A DNA stretch of 64,000 nt from Vesta saturnalis (lineage: Eukaryota; Arthropoda; Insecta; Coleoptera; Lampyridae). The stretch covers positions 1,652,501 through 1,716,500 of the forward strand of contig JARFJB010000987.1 in the NCBI GenBank assembly GCA_036346205.1. Reading direction: 5' to 3'. Made by a program: the position numbers and the translations under genes. Positions 31,640 to 44,140 of the stretch are shown here, piece after piece; position 1 is the first letter of the stretch, and each line of letters starts with the position of its first letter. The notes under the pieces were generated by a model that saw nothing but the letters and a program-made list of their open reading frames with translations, searched no databases and had not been told where the DNA came from.

Positions 31640-32660
31640 CATCTTCCGCCGCCATCTTGGATTTTGACGTCACAAGACCGCCCATGTGGGAGACCGTATT
31701 TTCCACTCCTATGGTTTCTTTTCGGAGGCCTTTTTAACCCCTTGATTTTCACCCTTATTTTTATAGTTTCTTTTCGGAGGTCTTTTTTAGCCCCTTGACG
31801 GAATATTCATCCCTAATTATGGTCTTTTTGACAGAAATTTTTTGTCGGCCTTATTTTACGGTTTCTTTTCGGAGGGCGTTTTAAACCCTTGATGGAATTT
31901 TTACTCTGATTTGGTTGTATTAAGAACATTTTTTATGGTTTCTTTTCGGAGGCCATTTTCAATCTTTGATGGAATGTTCACCCTAATTAGTGTCACTTTG
32001 ATTGTGTTAAGAACTTTTTTGTGGGTTCACACCTATGGATTCTTTTTAACCCCTTGATGGAATTTTCACACTAATTACGGCCTCTTTGGCAGTTTAGCCC
32101 CTGGAAGGGAGGCAAATGCGTGTGCGTACAATGTTCTAATAAGAGGCCCTAATGCTACCTCATAAGACAGATATAAGAAGTTGTGTTAGGTCTGCGCCCC
32201 GGCCTCCTTGGCTGAAAACAGTATTATAATAAGGAGATCCTAATGCTAACGTGTAAGACAAGTATAGGAACTACCATGTAGGCCTTCAATCTTGTGTTAG
32301 GCTCTGCGCCCCTGTCATGGCCCCTTGGCGGGAAATTTGAAATAAGGGGGCCCTAATGCTAACTTGTAAGACACGTATAGATCTTCAAAACTTGTTATCG
32401 AGCCTTCGCTCCCTGTCGCGTCCCCCTGGATGGTAATGGTATGGGACCCTAACCTTATATATAAGTGCAGAAACTAGCTCTTGGGCCTTGGCCCCGATCG
32501 TGACCCCCCCTTGGTGCGATTGTATGTGGGTTCTAACCTAATCTTACAGTTGTAGGCCTTCGCCCCCGTCATAAAAAATTGTATTCTAATAAGGTGGCCC
32601 TAGCCTTGTAAGACAGGACTTGTATTAGGGTCTGCGCCCTGGCCCCCTTTGAGTTAAATT
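31640..32660 (+). repeat. GC-rich modular repeat, copy 2
   Basis: The first half (31640-32110) has tandem units of roughly 90-100 bp with tttcttttcggagg, accccttgatggaattttca and accctaatta. The second half (32130-32660) has units of about 110-130 bp starting with tctaataagg, then ccctaatgctaac, taagacacgtatag, tgtgttagg-tctgcgcccc and ccccttggcggg. It is colinear with the reverse complement of 10541-11345, and a two-unit piece recurs at 50515-50690. No ORF of note and no terminal repeats were recognised. It may be a satellite-like array mobilised by an unknown element. Confidence 0.8.
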
Positions 32661-32667
32661 GATTTTT

Positions 32668-32684
32668 AGCGCCATCTAGTGGCG
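32668..32684. promoter_or_regulatory. CTCF-like motif
   Basis: agcgccatctagtggcg agrees with the reverse complement of the conserved CTCF core (GCCMYCTRSTGGY) at every position. It lies at the edge of the GC-rich repeat and recurs in weaker form at 50383-50395 and 50455-50467. Binding is inferred from the motif only. Confidence 0.4.
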
Positions 32685-32799
32685 TATAGATATTTTCTGT
32701 AATAGAAGTTGATCATACACACCTCTCTCTTGCTCTTATCTCGTTTATCCGTTTCTCTCTGTCTCCCTCTCTCTCTTTCGGCTCTTTCTCACACACAAA

Positions 32800-32880
32800 C
32801 AAATCAATTAATTAATTAATCAATCAATCTCAAACAAATCATGCTCGATCAAATCAATCAGATCAATCTCAATCAATCAA
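32800..32880 (+). repeat. AATCAATC-type low-complexity repeat
   Basis: Irregular copies of aatcaatc, gatcaatctcaatc and gatcaaat, preceded by a CT-rich stretch with many ctct units. The same wording fills 49815-50370 and, inverted, 52024-52262. Confidence 0.85.
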
Positions 32881-34211
32881 CCGAAATCATGTCTTACAGT
32901 TTGCGGAAACCAGCTTACAGTTCAAATTTGAATACACTGAGTCTAAATTAAATATGACGTGAAATAATAAATAATTTCTACCCCAATGCAATGATGCTTT
33001 TTATATAGGCAGATTCTAAACAGGCACCACCTATACATTCGGAAAATTATGTCTCATTTATTTGCATGTTCCATTACATACACACAAAATTGTTTCATAG
33101 AAACGTGTTCATTAACAGTTATAAAAACCTCATTAAAAGTACTGGAAAGTAATAATTAGTACTATATAACATAGAATTAAATTAAATTAACATGTTTTTA
33201 AGAATATCAAATTGGTATAATGGAAATAAAAGGCAAAAGGTTTTAATGGTTTTATTATTATACGCGAATTAACAATAACTACAAGTTTAAAATCCACGAA
33301 TACGTGCCAACTATTTGTAGACCTGATTTTATGACGTCATCCTATAAGAGTAATAATACATTTTAAAAATCTTTATCGACATTTTTGTTAGCAATATCAA
33401 GTAAAAGCATATATATTAAAAAATAATACGCATACCTTGAGAAGTGTTTTTTCTTTCAGCTGTTGTAATAATAACCATATGTTGAACTAAAATATTTTTT
33501 TATACAACGTATCCACATATAGTCTCACTAAACACGCTTTCTACTTATGAATGGTTGGATATAAACTGGCTATTGCTTTCCGATCATTAACTAATTTAGA
33601 AAGTAATAAGTAATAAGTATTTAGCATTTATATTGTAATTTAAATTTATATTCAAAATACTTACAAATATTTTAAAAATTTTGCTACTGCAAAATTACTT
33701 TAAATAATTTGAACCTTGAGATTACATAAACTATTGTTATGGAATGCATTAAATTATTAAACAGTTATAAACCGCATGTGTTAATAGGAAAGTGGTAGCC
33801 GATCATTGATATCATGTTAAAATAATTACAAACAATTATTTTTGCCACCGCAAACTACATTAAGGTCTAAAAATTATTAGTCGAAATAATAAAAATTTCT
33901 ACCCGATGCACACACACACACACATGTACTTCACGTTATATGGATTTTTATCAGTTGAGATTAATAGCAATGTTGACTAAAATTTCTAATCTGAAATCAG
34001 AGTGACGTAATCTAATTTAAATGAAATTTCATAGAGAGCATCACCATCATCAAGATTTTGAGATACATTCATCTCATCGTCTTCACATTGAACGATTATA
34101 TTGTAACAACCTATAAAGCAGCTAATAACCACTGACAGTTTTTATCAGACACTATTATTATTATTATTATTACATGGACATGAGGTTATTCCTAAATTAA
34201 CTCGTTTCAAC
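32881..34211. other. No gene recognised
   Basis: AT-rich DNA. It has a short (CA)n near 33908-33923 and (ATT)n at 34152-34171. Nothing else seen. Confidence 0.45.
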
Positions 34212-34437
34212 ACGGCGTGGTCATAATAGGATCAGAAGGAAAGGAGTTAGCGTTCTGAGGGGGAAAATACTACCCCAGCATTCGCCTAAGCAGCCGCACA
34301 TGGTGACCATGCCGCTACATGTGTAAGAGGAAAATCCCCTGAAAAAACCGCATGCAAGGTAGACGGTAACGGGAATCGACCTAATTACCTCCCGAATGCT
34401 AAGCAGGTCGTGTCACCACTACGCTACCAGCTCGGTT
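34212..34437 (-). mobile_element. tRNA-derived SINE, copy 2
   Basis: Minus-strand head (34361-34434) with box A tggtagcgtagtgg, anticodon region gcttagcattc (AGC in the loop) and a damaged box B (aggtcgattccc, missing one T of the consensus GGTTCGATTCC). The body matches copy 1 at 16045-16268 and is somewhat better preserved (ccccctcagaacgctaac, aggcgaatgctgggg). It sits next to (ATT)n. Confidence 0.85.
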
Positions 34438-37400
34438 ATATAGTTGAAAAATTTACTCTAGGAAGATTTGAAAATTTACTTGCTGTTGTACATAAAATTG
34501 GTTACTACATTAGGAGTATTTTGTATATTTATTGAGTTCAATTTTGTTATACTTAACTAGTTTTTTTCTCATTTTTTCCTATTTGTTCCGTGAATTTTTC
34601 ACATCAAAATCTGTTACAGCACTTATTTGCACTAGCGCTATAACTTCTGTAAAAACGGGTTGCCGACTAGTCTCAATCGGTAAGGTCGTAGTAAATTGTT
34701 GAAAAGTTAAAATAATTAAAACTTTATGCTTACCAAATATTAGCTCAAAACCGGTTAGCGAAACTGAAATCTAAATTTCTCTTTAATAAATCCTAGGCTA
34801 GGAGTTATAATCTTGAATGACTCCAAAAAATAATAATATTTGCCCATTCGGTATATTAGTTCACGCAGTATAATCGTTACCTCAGTAACGTTCGTATAAT
34901 ATTGTAAGTTTAGCTAAGCTTTGTAAAATATGTTTAAGCCTTTGAAAGTACGTTTACTGGTTATAATATAAGCCAAAATTAATAATTGAACAAGATTGAT
35001 CGATTTTGAAAAACACATACATGAATAACGAAATATTCATTTTAATCTTGCGAATTTATTACAGCAAACACAGTAGCTTATAAGTTTAGGGCAAAACTAA
35101 AGAAGTAAGATTTTGAAACAGGTATTCCTCATGAGATATCCCTTTAAAGATACCAATCACTAAAGGTTATCCACATTATGAAAGATAACAAATTTTTGTA
35201 TATGTATTGAAGAAATAAAGGGCCGTTGTAAATTACACTTTTCATAAAGTGTTACTTCTAAAAAAAACTTTAGTACCGAAATACTTAAAAATTTAAATTA
35301 AAAATAAACACAAATAAGTAATTGCGATTGAATACAAATCTTACACAATTATTTTCATCATTTCGTATTCAGTCATAAAGCGTAATTATACAGTGCTTAT
35401 TAAATAAGATTAGGTGAAGATATCTTACTTCTAGTTCCGGTAAATCCAAATAAAGCACTGTGTCCTTTACTGGTAAGCCCTCCACTATAATCCAAATATA
35501 TGTCAGCTACAGTAGCATCGTTTATTCCATTAAGTTTACAATGACGAACCCACTTATTAATTATTTAGTTAACTAGAACTTATAATGGTTCACTTCCACG
35601 TTAATCGCACTATTCAAGATATTTGTTTTTCACTCTCTATACTTACGAATACCCTATGCACTACCGGGCATTACCAGTTTAGTAATTTTCTGCGAAAGTT
35701 CTTTGCAATTTATAACAAGGTACGCGTATTTATGCTAAAATTATTGCACTTTAAAGGGTTACAATTTTAGTCTATCTTGTTCTTTATAATTTGAACTAAA
35801 TTGCACGTTAGATATTAATATGTTCCGCAACGATAAGTGCGTTTTCGGTCATTGTTGGTTATTTAGCAGATATCACAGGCATTCATAAAAAATCTGCACA
35901 TACTTTTATAACTAATATTCCGAAACCACAAAATGTAGTTTAAAAGTTTAACTACTTCACTTAAATGTTATGGTAGATCCCTGATTTAACAAATTGATCC
36001 TTAAAACTTGCTTATAAAGCAACAAGTTCTTCTCAAAGCAAACAAATAACCAATTAACTGCCGCTCCTAAATTTTGTTTAATTGGGTCTCGGCCATGTGT
36101 TCAAATATGGAAGCAAATTTCCCGCTTCGTAATTTGGAACATCCAATAAAATAGTTTATAATGGAGGAAGTGAAGTGATCAGAATCTAACTCTGCAGGAC
36201 AGGCTCGATAAAGATATCGATCAACTTTCACCCTTCACAACAAATTTTATCAAGGAAATGCAAATTACAAAATGAATACAGGCTTATTTTATGATTCTGT
36301 AACTTCTATTGCTTTCTTCATAGTCGGAATTAATTTTAAATACGATACAATTGTTTAAACACCCACAGGGTCTATATTGAAATACGAAAATCGACTGTAT
36401 CGACGGCAGTCATTGACTAACTTATTATCTCATGAAACTATAAATCTATTTCAATCTTCTAGCATGAATTTTAAGGTTGTACCTTTTAATTTTACACCTT
36501 CATCAATGATAAAATCTACTATATGACGAAAGCTTAATTCTATGAACAGAAAATTTATTGACCAAATCAATTTACTTTAGTGTAATACACTTAAATATTT
36601 TCATAATCAACTTCTATAATTTATTGTGAATTATTACGCTAAATATACAGTGGCATACAATAGGTTTTCACCGTATACGAATTTTACGTAATTTTAACGT
36701 TATCCAAAGGCTCCAACGTTATTTTATTTATGCTTTATTGTTGCTAAATACATTACAATCCTAAACGCTCTTGCACAGCGAAAATACATACATCTACATT
36801 CACTGATTTCAGCTTGTTTTTAATAAACTGTGCAGTACGCATATAAATAATGGGGGCTCTTTCCTAATTTGTTGGGTATTGCAAAACGTATTTTAACTTT
36901 TATGGTAGGTTATCACTACACATTTACTATACAGCCATACATTTTGTATCGTCTTTATAGTGTTTTCATCTACCTTCTTGCTTTGGAGGTAAACCCTTAT
37001 TATTTCCGGTTTCACCATATTCAACGTCTTTTTATGCCTAAGAAACCTGAATGTATAGTTTCGTTTTTTATTTCGTCTTTTATAACCCGTATTATCGTAA
37101 AAACGTGGTCTTGCGCGCTATGAAGCAGCCTAAATTTACTTTCCTTCTACCACTTTTTTTCAGGTTCTGTTATACTTTTAGTGCTTTACGTAATAACCAT
37201 ATGCTTCGATAGTTAGCCTAGTGCCTTTTCTATGGGAACCATAACAGCCATATTCGTATCTTGCCTTTTTCTGTATATATTTAATCCTTTAAAGTTCTGG
37301 GTTATTCCACCCCTTTCTTATAATCTCATGTTGTTTAACGATTATTCCCGTCTTTCATCCCTAATTTGAAATTTTATGATCTAAGTGATTTGTTCAATTC

Positions 37401-39830
37401 CTATGTGTTTTTCACCAATCTGTAGCTCACCTGAATAGTATTTCGTTTTCCTCGGTTTCTCTGTACTTAGTTGAGTATTCTTGAGTAAGTTGCGTATAAT
37501 AAGGTATAATTTTATACTAAGTATTGAAAGCAAAATAAACTAATTCAAAGTAGATCTGGAAGTAGTTAAACACAACAATCCTGAATCTTTAAACCTAAGT
37601 GACAGAAGAGCCTTACACCCCAATATAAACTTAATCAAATTCAAATTCCTACTCGCACCTTCAACTTAAAGGTTATCTAAAGCATTGTCGAGAAATAAAG
37701 GATACTGATTCAATCTTTACAAACATGGTAACATCTTTGTTACCATACACTAGAGTTAAAGATAAAAGTGAATACCGTTTTGTCACTTCTGATGGGAATT
37801 TATTTCCCTTTGACGACTATGAATCGATTGCTTACACAAATCAGATTTACCATACGAGATCTGCATCGTTTTTCAAAATAGTCTTTAATTTTGTAATAAC
37901 CAAAATTTCTTTACTTTTAATAATTTTCTTTATACTTAACTCTCTGGTTTACCTCTATCAGCTGAATTATTTTTTACTTCAACATAAATAAATAAAATTT
38001 TTAGCAGTAGGTAATATTTTATTAATCATAACTGAACTATCTGTGTGCCCTCGTATAAATATGAACTCCAAAATAAATTTAAACCAAACCAAATTTGGAA
38101 AATAATAGTTAAATCTATTAACTTTTTTGATTGTAAAAGTATAATTCTGAATGGAGTATATTATAAACAGAATCAAAAGTACTCCCACTAATTACTAATT
38201 AATTGTTCCCTATTTAAAATAAAAATAGGCGTAGTAATCTGTGCTTAAATTGTACTTATGCTCCATCAAATATTGCTGATTTAATTTTTATAATTAATAC
38301 ACTAAACGCATATAAATGTGATTTACCTTGGTTGAGGTTAAAACTTTTATTTTTTTTACAAAAATGAATAAACACTGACTATTAGCAAGATAAATCGTAA
38401 CTGAAAATTAAGATCTGTATTGTATATACAATGCACTAAACGAAATAAAAACAGTTAAATTTTGTAATAGCTTGTCTAAAAGTTCTCAGTATAAATGTAA
38501 ATGTGCATTGACTTCCGCAGTGGAGCAACAACAAAACAAAAGATATCCTTATTAGGTTTGTCCCTACTAAATCTTATTCTAGTCTTAAATCCTACGCATA
38601 AAAAAGGTAGTGATTTAGATTGATTGCCTTTATAGCCTAATTAAAATTACAATGCTACCAAAAGTCCATTTTTAGGAAAATCAATCTTTTACCATAAAAT
38701 AATATACAACATTGATCTTTCCCACCCCTTTATCGAAGTATTTTAATGAACCGGGTTAAACTCCTCTAATTAAACCTTGAAATTTTACACACTCGCGCCC
38801 ACTCGGCATTTTAACGTCAAACATGCCGGCATTATCTCTGCCGGCGGTAACTCAGATGTTTCCCGAACATATCCTATGCTATCATTAATCAAGCAATTGT
38901 TACTAAATGCCTTCTTTGATATCTCTCGCTGAACCTAATATTGTTATTTACTTCGTGACCAGATTTTCAAGTGTTTATATACCAGATCTTTTACTATACC
39001 GCGGATTTTTATTTATACACGAAAAGTTGCATAACACAAACAATTTCCAACTCAATACAAAATCAACTTTACTTGTAAACGTTTTAATGTTGTCAAATCT
39101 CTGGTAATGCCGACTGCCCCACCTTTTTTATAGATACAAACGACCATCTTGAAAAATCACTAAATATTATCCCACCAAGTCAAAATCAAGCACTCTTTAG
39201 TGGTTTAAATGTCACGTAATTTTGCCGAGAAAGTATAAAACAATAAGATAATTGTAGTGCAGTATTAAAAGATGTGTGAAGAAGTAAATTATTAGGGCTG
39301 CTATGCAACCCATATAGCATTTGAGCTCGCACTAAAAGTTTGGATTGATCAAACCCAGTATCTACACGAACTGAATTTAAAAAACAGAACGTATAGTTCC
39401 ATCAAGATTAAAATTGTAATTACAATATATTCACATTATAATGCCCACAATTTACATTATGTAGTATATAAAGGTAAAACATAAATGATCTAAATTAAAT
39501 TTGATAACAGTGGTTACTGACGTGGATGCAATATGGAAACACTTAAAGCAAGATTATTAATGCATGCTTCATAGCTTAGATAATTGACACTACTCTTGAA
39601 TTAATAAAGTGCAAAGCATAATAATAGCCAATGGAATTTAACATTTTAATGCAACTGCAATAAATACAGCACAAAGTGTACCTTCACGTAGAAATTTTAG
39701 CATTAATATAAAACATTTGTTAAAAGCAATGTAAGAAAGATTTAATCAAACTATAACATCGTACCCGCTGAGGTCCAATTTCCAATAGCCCTTCATAATA
39801 GATCAGAAAGAAGACTAGGATTGGACAGCT
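34438..39830. other. Long AT-rich stretch, no gene recognised
   Basis: All ORFs are under 90 codons and none shows a motif, a codon pattern or a second copy in the window. Candidates looked at: 35585-35770, 36869-37123, 37725-37991 (hydrophobic C-terminal end) and 38907-39107. A short GC-rich patch near 38800-38850 (gccggcat, ctgccggcgg) is isolated. This could be a long intron or intergenic DNA. Confidence 0.4.
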
Positions 39831-40098
39831 ACTTCTGTTGTCAGCTGCTTCATACAAATTTTGACGATTAGATGAGCATTCCCAACCAAATTCGAATACC
39901 TGACACATACAAGAAGGTACCGACAAAACCTGTAAGTGGGTGTTGCTTTGAAGTGGAAGGTTTAGGGCCACCACACTTCTGTTGTCAGCTGCCTCATATA
40001 AACTTTGACGATTAGATTAGCATTCCCAACCAAATTCGAATACATGACACATACAAGTGGGCGTGGCTTGGAAGTGGGAGATATAGGGCCACTGCACG
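39831..40098 (+). repeat. 144-bp tandem duplication
   Basis: acttctgttgtcagctgc at 39831 recurs at 39975, and both units run through gcattcccaaccaaattcg and gacacatacaag to ttagggccac / atagggccac. Unit 1 carries about 20 extra bases. The second unit and the sequence after it contain gggcgtggcttgg and accaatcagaa, which also occur in inverted form near 49690-49770. Confidence 0.85.
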
Positions 40099-42956
40099 GA
40101 CGCTCTTGCCTGTTTGAGACAGGGACCAATCAGAATCCAGAAAGTAAAAGCAGACGTGGCTTGGTCCAGTGTGCGGGGCGGAGGTAAGGATCAATTAACT
40201 TAAACATGGACCCATTCTGCTTCTGTAATTTCACACTTGATCATATGAACAAGTTAGTTGTAATTTAGGATTCAAGTTCAATTTTAACTAATTATTATTT
40301 ACATAGTCACTAACAAGCTTGACAGTTGCGAAGACATGCAGCTTTAACAAATTTCATTAATATTACAATGTTATGGAGAAGGTCCGGATATTTTAACTGA
40401 GTCTATCAGATATATAGTAAATTTTATTTAAAAGAACAGTGTGATTTAACTGTGTATGATGTATATTAAGAAAAATATTCAGGAAAAAATTGCCGTTAGG
40501 TAAGGTTGAGCATAAAATACATGAACAAAATTGTAAATTACGTTCAAACGCATTACATAGACGTACAGTAACGTGTATTTACATAAATCAGAATTTAACA
40601 TTACAGACGTGATAAATAATGAATATAAATAACACTTTTACAAGAAAATAATTTATTTGTCCGAAAGATCTTTTTATGTAGAACACATTCATTTAAATTT
40701 CAAATTCAAATTTAAATATGAGTCAGTGTCACATAGTATTGAGTAACAAGGATCGTTAGTTAAAATTAAAGCTTAGACTATTTATTTGTGGTAATATATT
40801 ATAAAGATGTTACATAACGTTATGCAAAATATAAATACGGAGTGAAAGAAGAAAAGGAAATTTAACCTAAAGCATTGATGCTTTGAAAAGGAATAAAAGA
40901 TAGTCCTGCATAAATATAGCATGGTATTTGTAAATTTAGAAATACGTTATATACGAGTATATTTACCTTAATACCCGATCATTTTCAGCAGTATAAATTT
41001 TCTTAGTTCACTTGAATTAACATATACTCGTAATATTATATGTAGTATTATAATTAACAGGTGGTTTACGAGAAAAATAATTCAATATATTCTTATGTAT
41101 AAAATGAAACTGCCCACTGTGTACATACAATGTAAAATCAAAACATTTATTTTGTAGAGAACCTATTTGATTCCGTATATACAGTGTAAATAACCAAAAT
41201 AGACATACGTTATCCTCGTTGATCGTGAATATGAGCTACGTTAGCTTTCAAACTGACTCGGTGTTTAATTCAATTTTTGACAAGAGTTTAATTTTATTTG
41301 TAACAGTATTAATTATACCAAATGAAGAAGTTTGACTTAGGGAGTAAAGGTATAGCTTCGGTCGTGTTGTAAAGTAGTCCTTTTACTACGTTTATTTTAT
41401 TACTTTACTTGGACACAGCTTTTTACTCAAGTTTGGAGGTAGAGGTGAGTTCATTGACATCTTTTGGTACCTTTTCTCACACTGACGATATGCAACAAGA
41501 TGGTGTAATACATTTATTCACTTAATTTCAATATACAACTCCCCGTAATATGTAACTGAACTGGCATTTTTAATATAAACAGAAATACGACTTACGTTAA
41601 CTGTATTTATTTAAAAACAATTCTAGATTTATAAAAACGCAATAAAATTTAAGGTAAATTGAATAATTATCAACAAATCGAAATGAAAGTTCCTGGATAA
41701 GGGTATTATAGTCTGGACGGTTTGGGGGTTGCTGGAACTTAGTATCGAGAAGGGAATCCCAGTAAGCTCTGGTTTGAGTTTAATTGAAGTCACGGGTCAA
41801 TAGAAGGTTTTGTAAAACTGTCTAAACACGTTCCTGGTGAATACAGGAGCTGATAGATAACGGTATTGTAAAATACGCAAATTATGTTATTTTTAAGAGG
41901 GTTGCTTGAATCTTCCAACTGTAAATAATGTAGAGGCATTGGTATTTTTTATGGAACTGAGCTAGGTCAAGAAAATAAAATCAATAATCTTATATCTATA
42001 AAACCTACGTATAATATTTTTTCAAAGGATTAATACTATTCTTAATTACGGGGAAAGGATTAAATAGGAATCTTAATTAGAATGTTTATAGGGGCGGGCG
42101 TAAACTGTATACCACTAATGAGTTGTTACCTGCTGTAATTAAGCGTCCTCAAAATCATGCAGGTAAATTGTACACTGGATTTTAAAATTCTCAATGTGGA
42201 ATTCCCTTAATTACCTCCTCGGGGCTCAGAAATCTCTATATACAAATGTATGTCTTATAAATAAAATTATTGTCACTTACTTACTAGACATAGGTAGTTA
42301 TCACATAAGTTTCAGTACATATCTGATCAGTTTATTGTTAAATAAAGCTTAATTTATCAATCAAAAGTACTTTTCAAGAGCTTTCCAGTGCTGTATCGCA
42401 AGGTGTTCAAAAATCGAGGTGGCTAGGGGGTGGGAAGGTTGACATATCGATATGCTAGTGGGCCTACTTTGGTTCTGTAGAAAAGGTTTTGAGCAGTTTT
42501 TGATATTTCTTATTTAAAAGAAAATATGGCCAATTGAAACTTTCCAAAAAGAGACATTGTATTTACCTAATGTCCATTTCTTTATTTTAAACTAATGTTA
42601 GTTATTCCTTTGTCAGTGATACTTTAATTTGGAATAATGCAAACTTAAATATCTGGTGTGGAAAGCAGCACCATCCAACAATGTTCATTACGAAAATGGG
42701 CAACATTGTACAAACAAAAACAAGAATCTTTGTCGAAAAAGACGTTTAAAACCTCATGTCAGATAGAGGTTAATAGACATCTAGATGCTAACTTAAAAAC
42801 ATTCCAAAGCCGCCAACTTCTATAAAATTATCTATAATACAGATTAAGCAATTTCACTCACATTTATTTAATTTTTACATTTATTTCGCTTTATATTAAG
42901 AACCTTGGCAAATAAACGTTACGCATGAGTAAATTTTCTCTCTAATGAGTTTTACC
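40099..42956. other. No gene recognised
   Basis: AT-rich DNA. A possible DNA-element end, caaggtgttcaaaaatcg, lies at 42402-42419, and a short inverted pair tacgagtata / tatactcgta at 40952-40961 and 41023-41032. Neither is strong. Confidence 0.4.
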
Positions 42957-43063
42957 TTTGGTGTACACTTTACCTGCACCTTTCTTGTAACTATTTTTGT
43001 TTGGTGTACAGATTACATATCGCAGTTATGCCTCAGGTAGTTTGGTGTACACTTTACATCCGC
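42957..43063 (+). repeat. Three spaced copies of TTTGGTGTAC
   Basis: tttggtgtacactttac at 42957 and 43041, with tttggtgtacagattac at 43000 between them. Spacings are 43 and 41 bp. The first and third contain the palindrome gtgtacac. Confidence 0.7.
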
Positions 43064-43680
43064 CCGTTTATAGGAATATATAGTATTAATGATAATGACT
43101 GATTGTTAATTCAGTCATCATCAACAAAATATTTAGTTTTTACAAAGTTTCATTGTATTATTGGGCCGCTTTAAAAAGTGAAACCCATGTAGTTTCACTT
43201 ACAACAAATATTTAGGTCAATTGCTAGGAAATACAATGCTACTTCAATGATTTACGTTCAAAAATGTAAACGTTTTGGTTCTTTCTTAGAAAAGGCTAAT
43301 CTGGATTAATTGTACTGGATAATACATGCAAGACACTCCTCTAATTATTGGTAAATTGAAAGGTTACTTTTTCAAGTTCTAGAACATTTTAAAAGTGTTA
43401 AATAGCGGCGGATCTTTAATAAAGAGAAGCAGGAAAATGTATTGTATTGAAATAAAATAAACAGGACAGGTAGATATACAAGCCTCCAACTTCATTACTG
43501 TAAGTAAATGTCTAAGTTTTATTTCTGGACTGTTAAGATGAATTGGATTCTATTTCTTGGAGTGAGAGCAAATTATTATAGAACTTCTGGAATGGTGGTT
43601 TTATAAAAGGAGTTTATGATAGAAAATAATATCGGAATCTGGACCCTCTGCGCGCTTGGATTTCCTAATGCGGCATGAAA

Positions 43681-43681
<1 letters not shown>

Positions 43682-43719
<38 letters not shown>

Positions 43720-43800
43720 GGTGTGTGCGTGCGTGCGAGCGTGTGTGTTTGTGGGTGGGTGGGTGGTTGTGGGTATGGATGCGCATGTGCGTGTGTGTGT
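43682..43800. repeat. (TG)n tract and derivatives
   Basis: About 34 bp of pure TG followed by gtgcgtgg, gtgggtgg and similar variants. The opposite strand gives a spurious HTHTHT ORF. Confidence 0.95.
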
Positions 43801-44022
43801 CTATGTGTTTGTAATTAGAGTCCCTAGCGGACGAAGGCAATAAGCCTATTGAAACATTGGGATTTTCAGTAGAATGGGCTTTGCGCTTACTTGCGTTACA
43901 ATTTCGTTCAGTGTGAGTGAGTTTATGTGGATGATTCTGTGTATCAGGCAGTAGCAGGTCGCGGTTATTTAATCTCCACACACAATTGAGTTTGACTAAC
44001 AGTATATTTCGTTGTTTTGCGA

Positions 44023-44140
44023 TGTGTTTGTGTGTGTGTGTGTGTGTGTGTGCATGTGAGCATGTGCTCGTGCGTGTGCGAGTTCGCGTGCATGCGCGTG
44101 TGTGTACGAGTGTGTGCGTGAGTATGTGTGTATGTGTAAA
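44023..44140. repeat. Second (TG)n tract
   Basis: About 30 bp of TG, then interrupted gtgcgtg, gcatgtg and gtgtgtac units with alternating purine and pyrimidine. Confidence 0.95.

Noticed and set aside
42402..42440. Possible mariner-type end caaggtgttcaaaaatcg
   Set aside because: No inverted partner or TA-flanked second end was found nearby, so it was not listed as an element.
43601..43981. 126-codon ORF with His-Thr repeats
   Set aside because: It is the complement of the (TG)n tract; no conserved motif outside the repeat.
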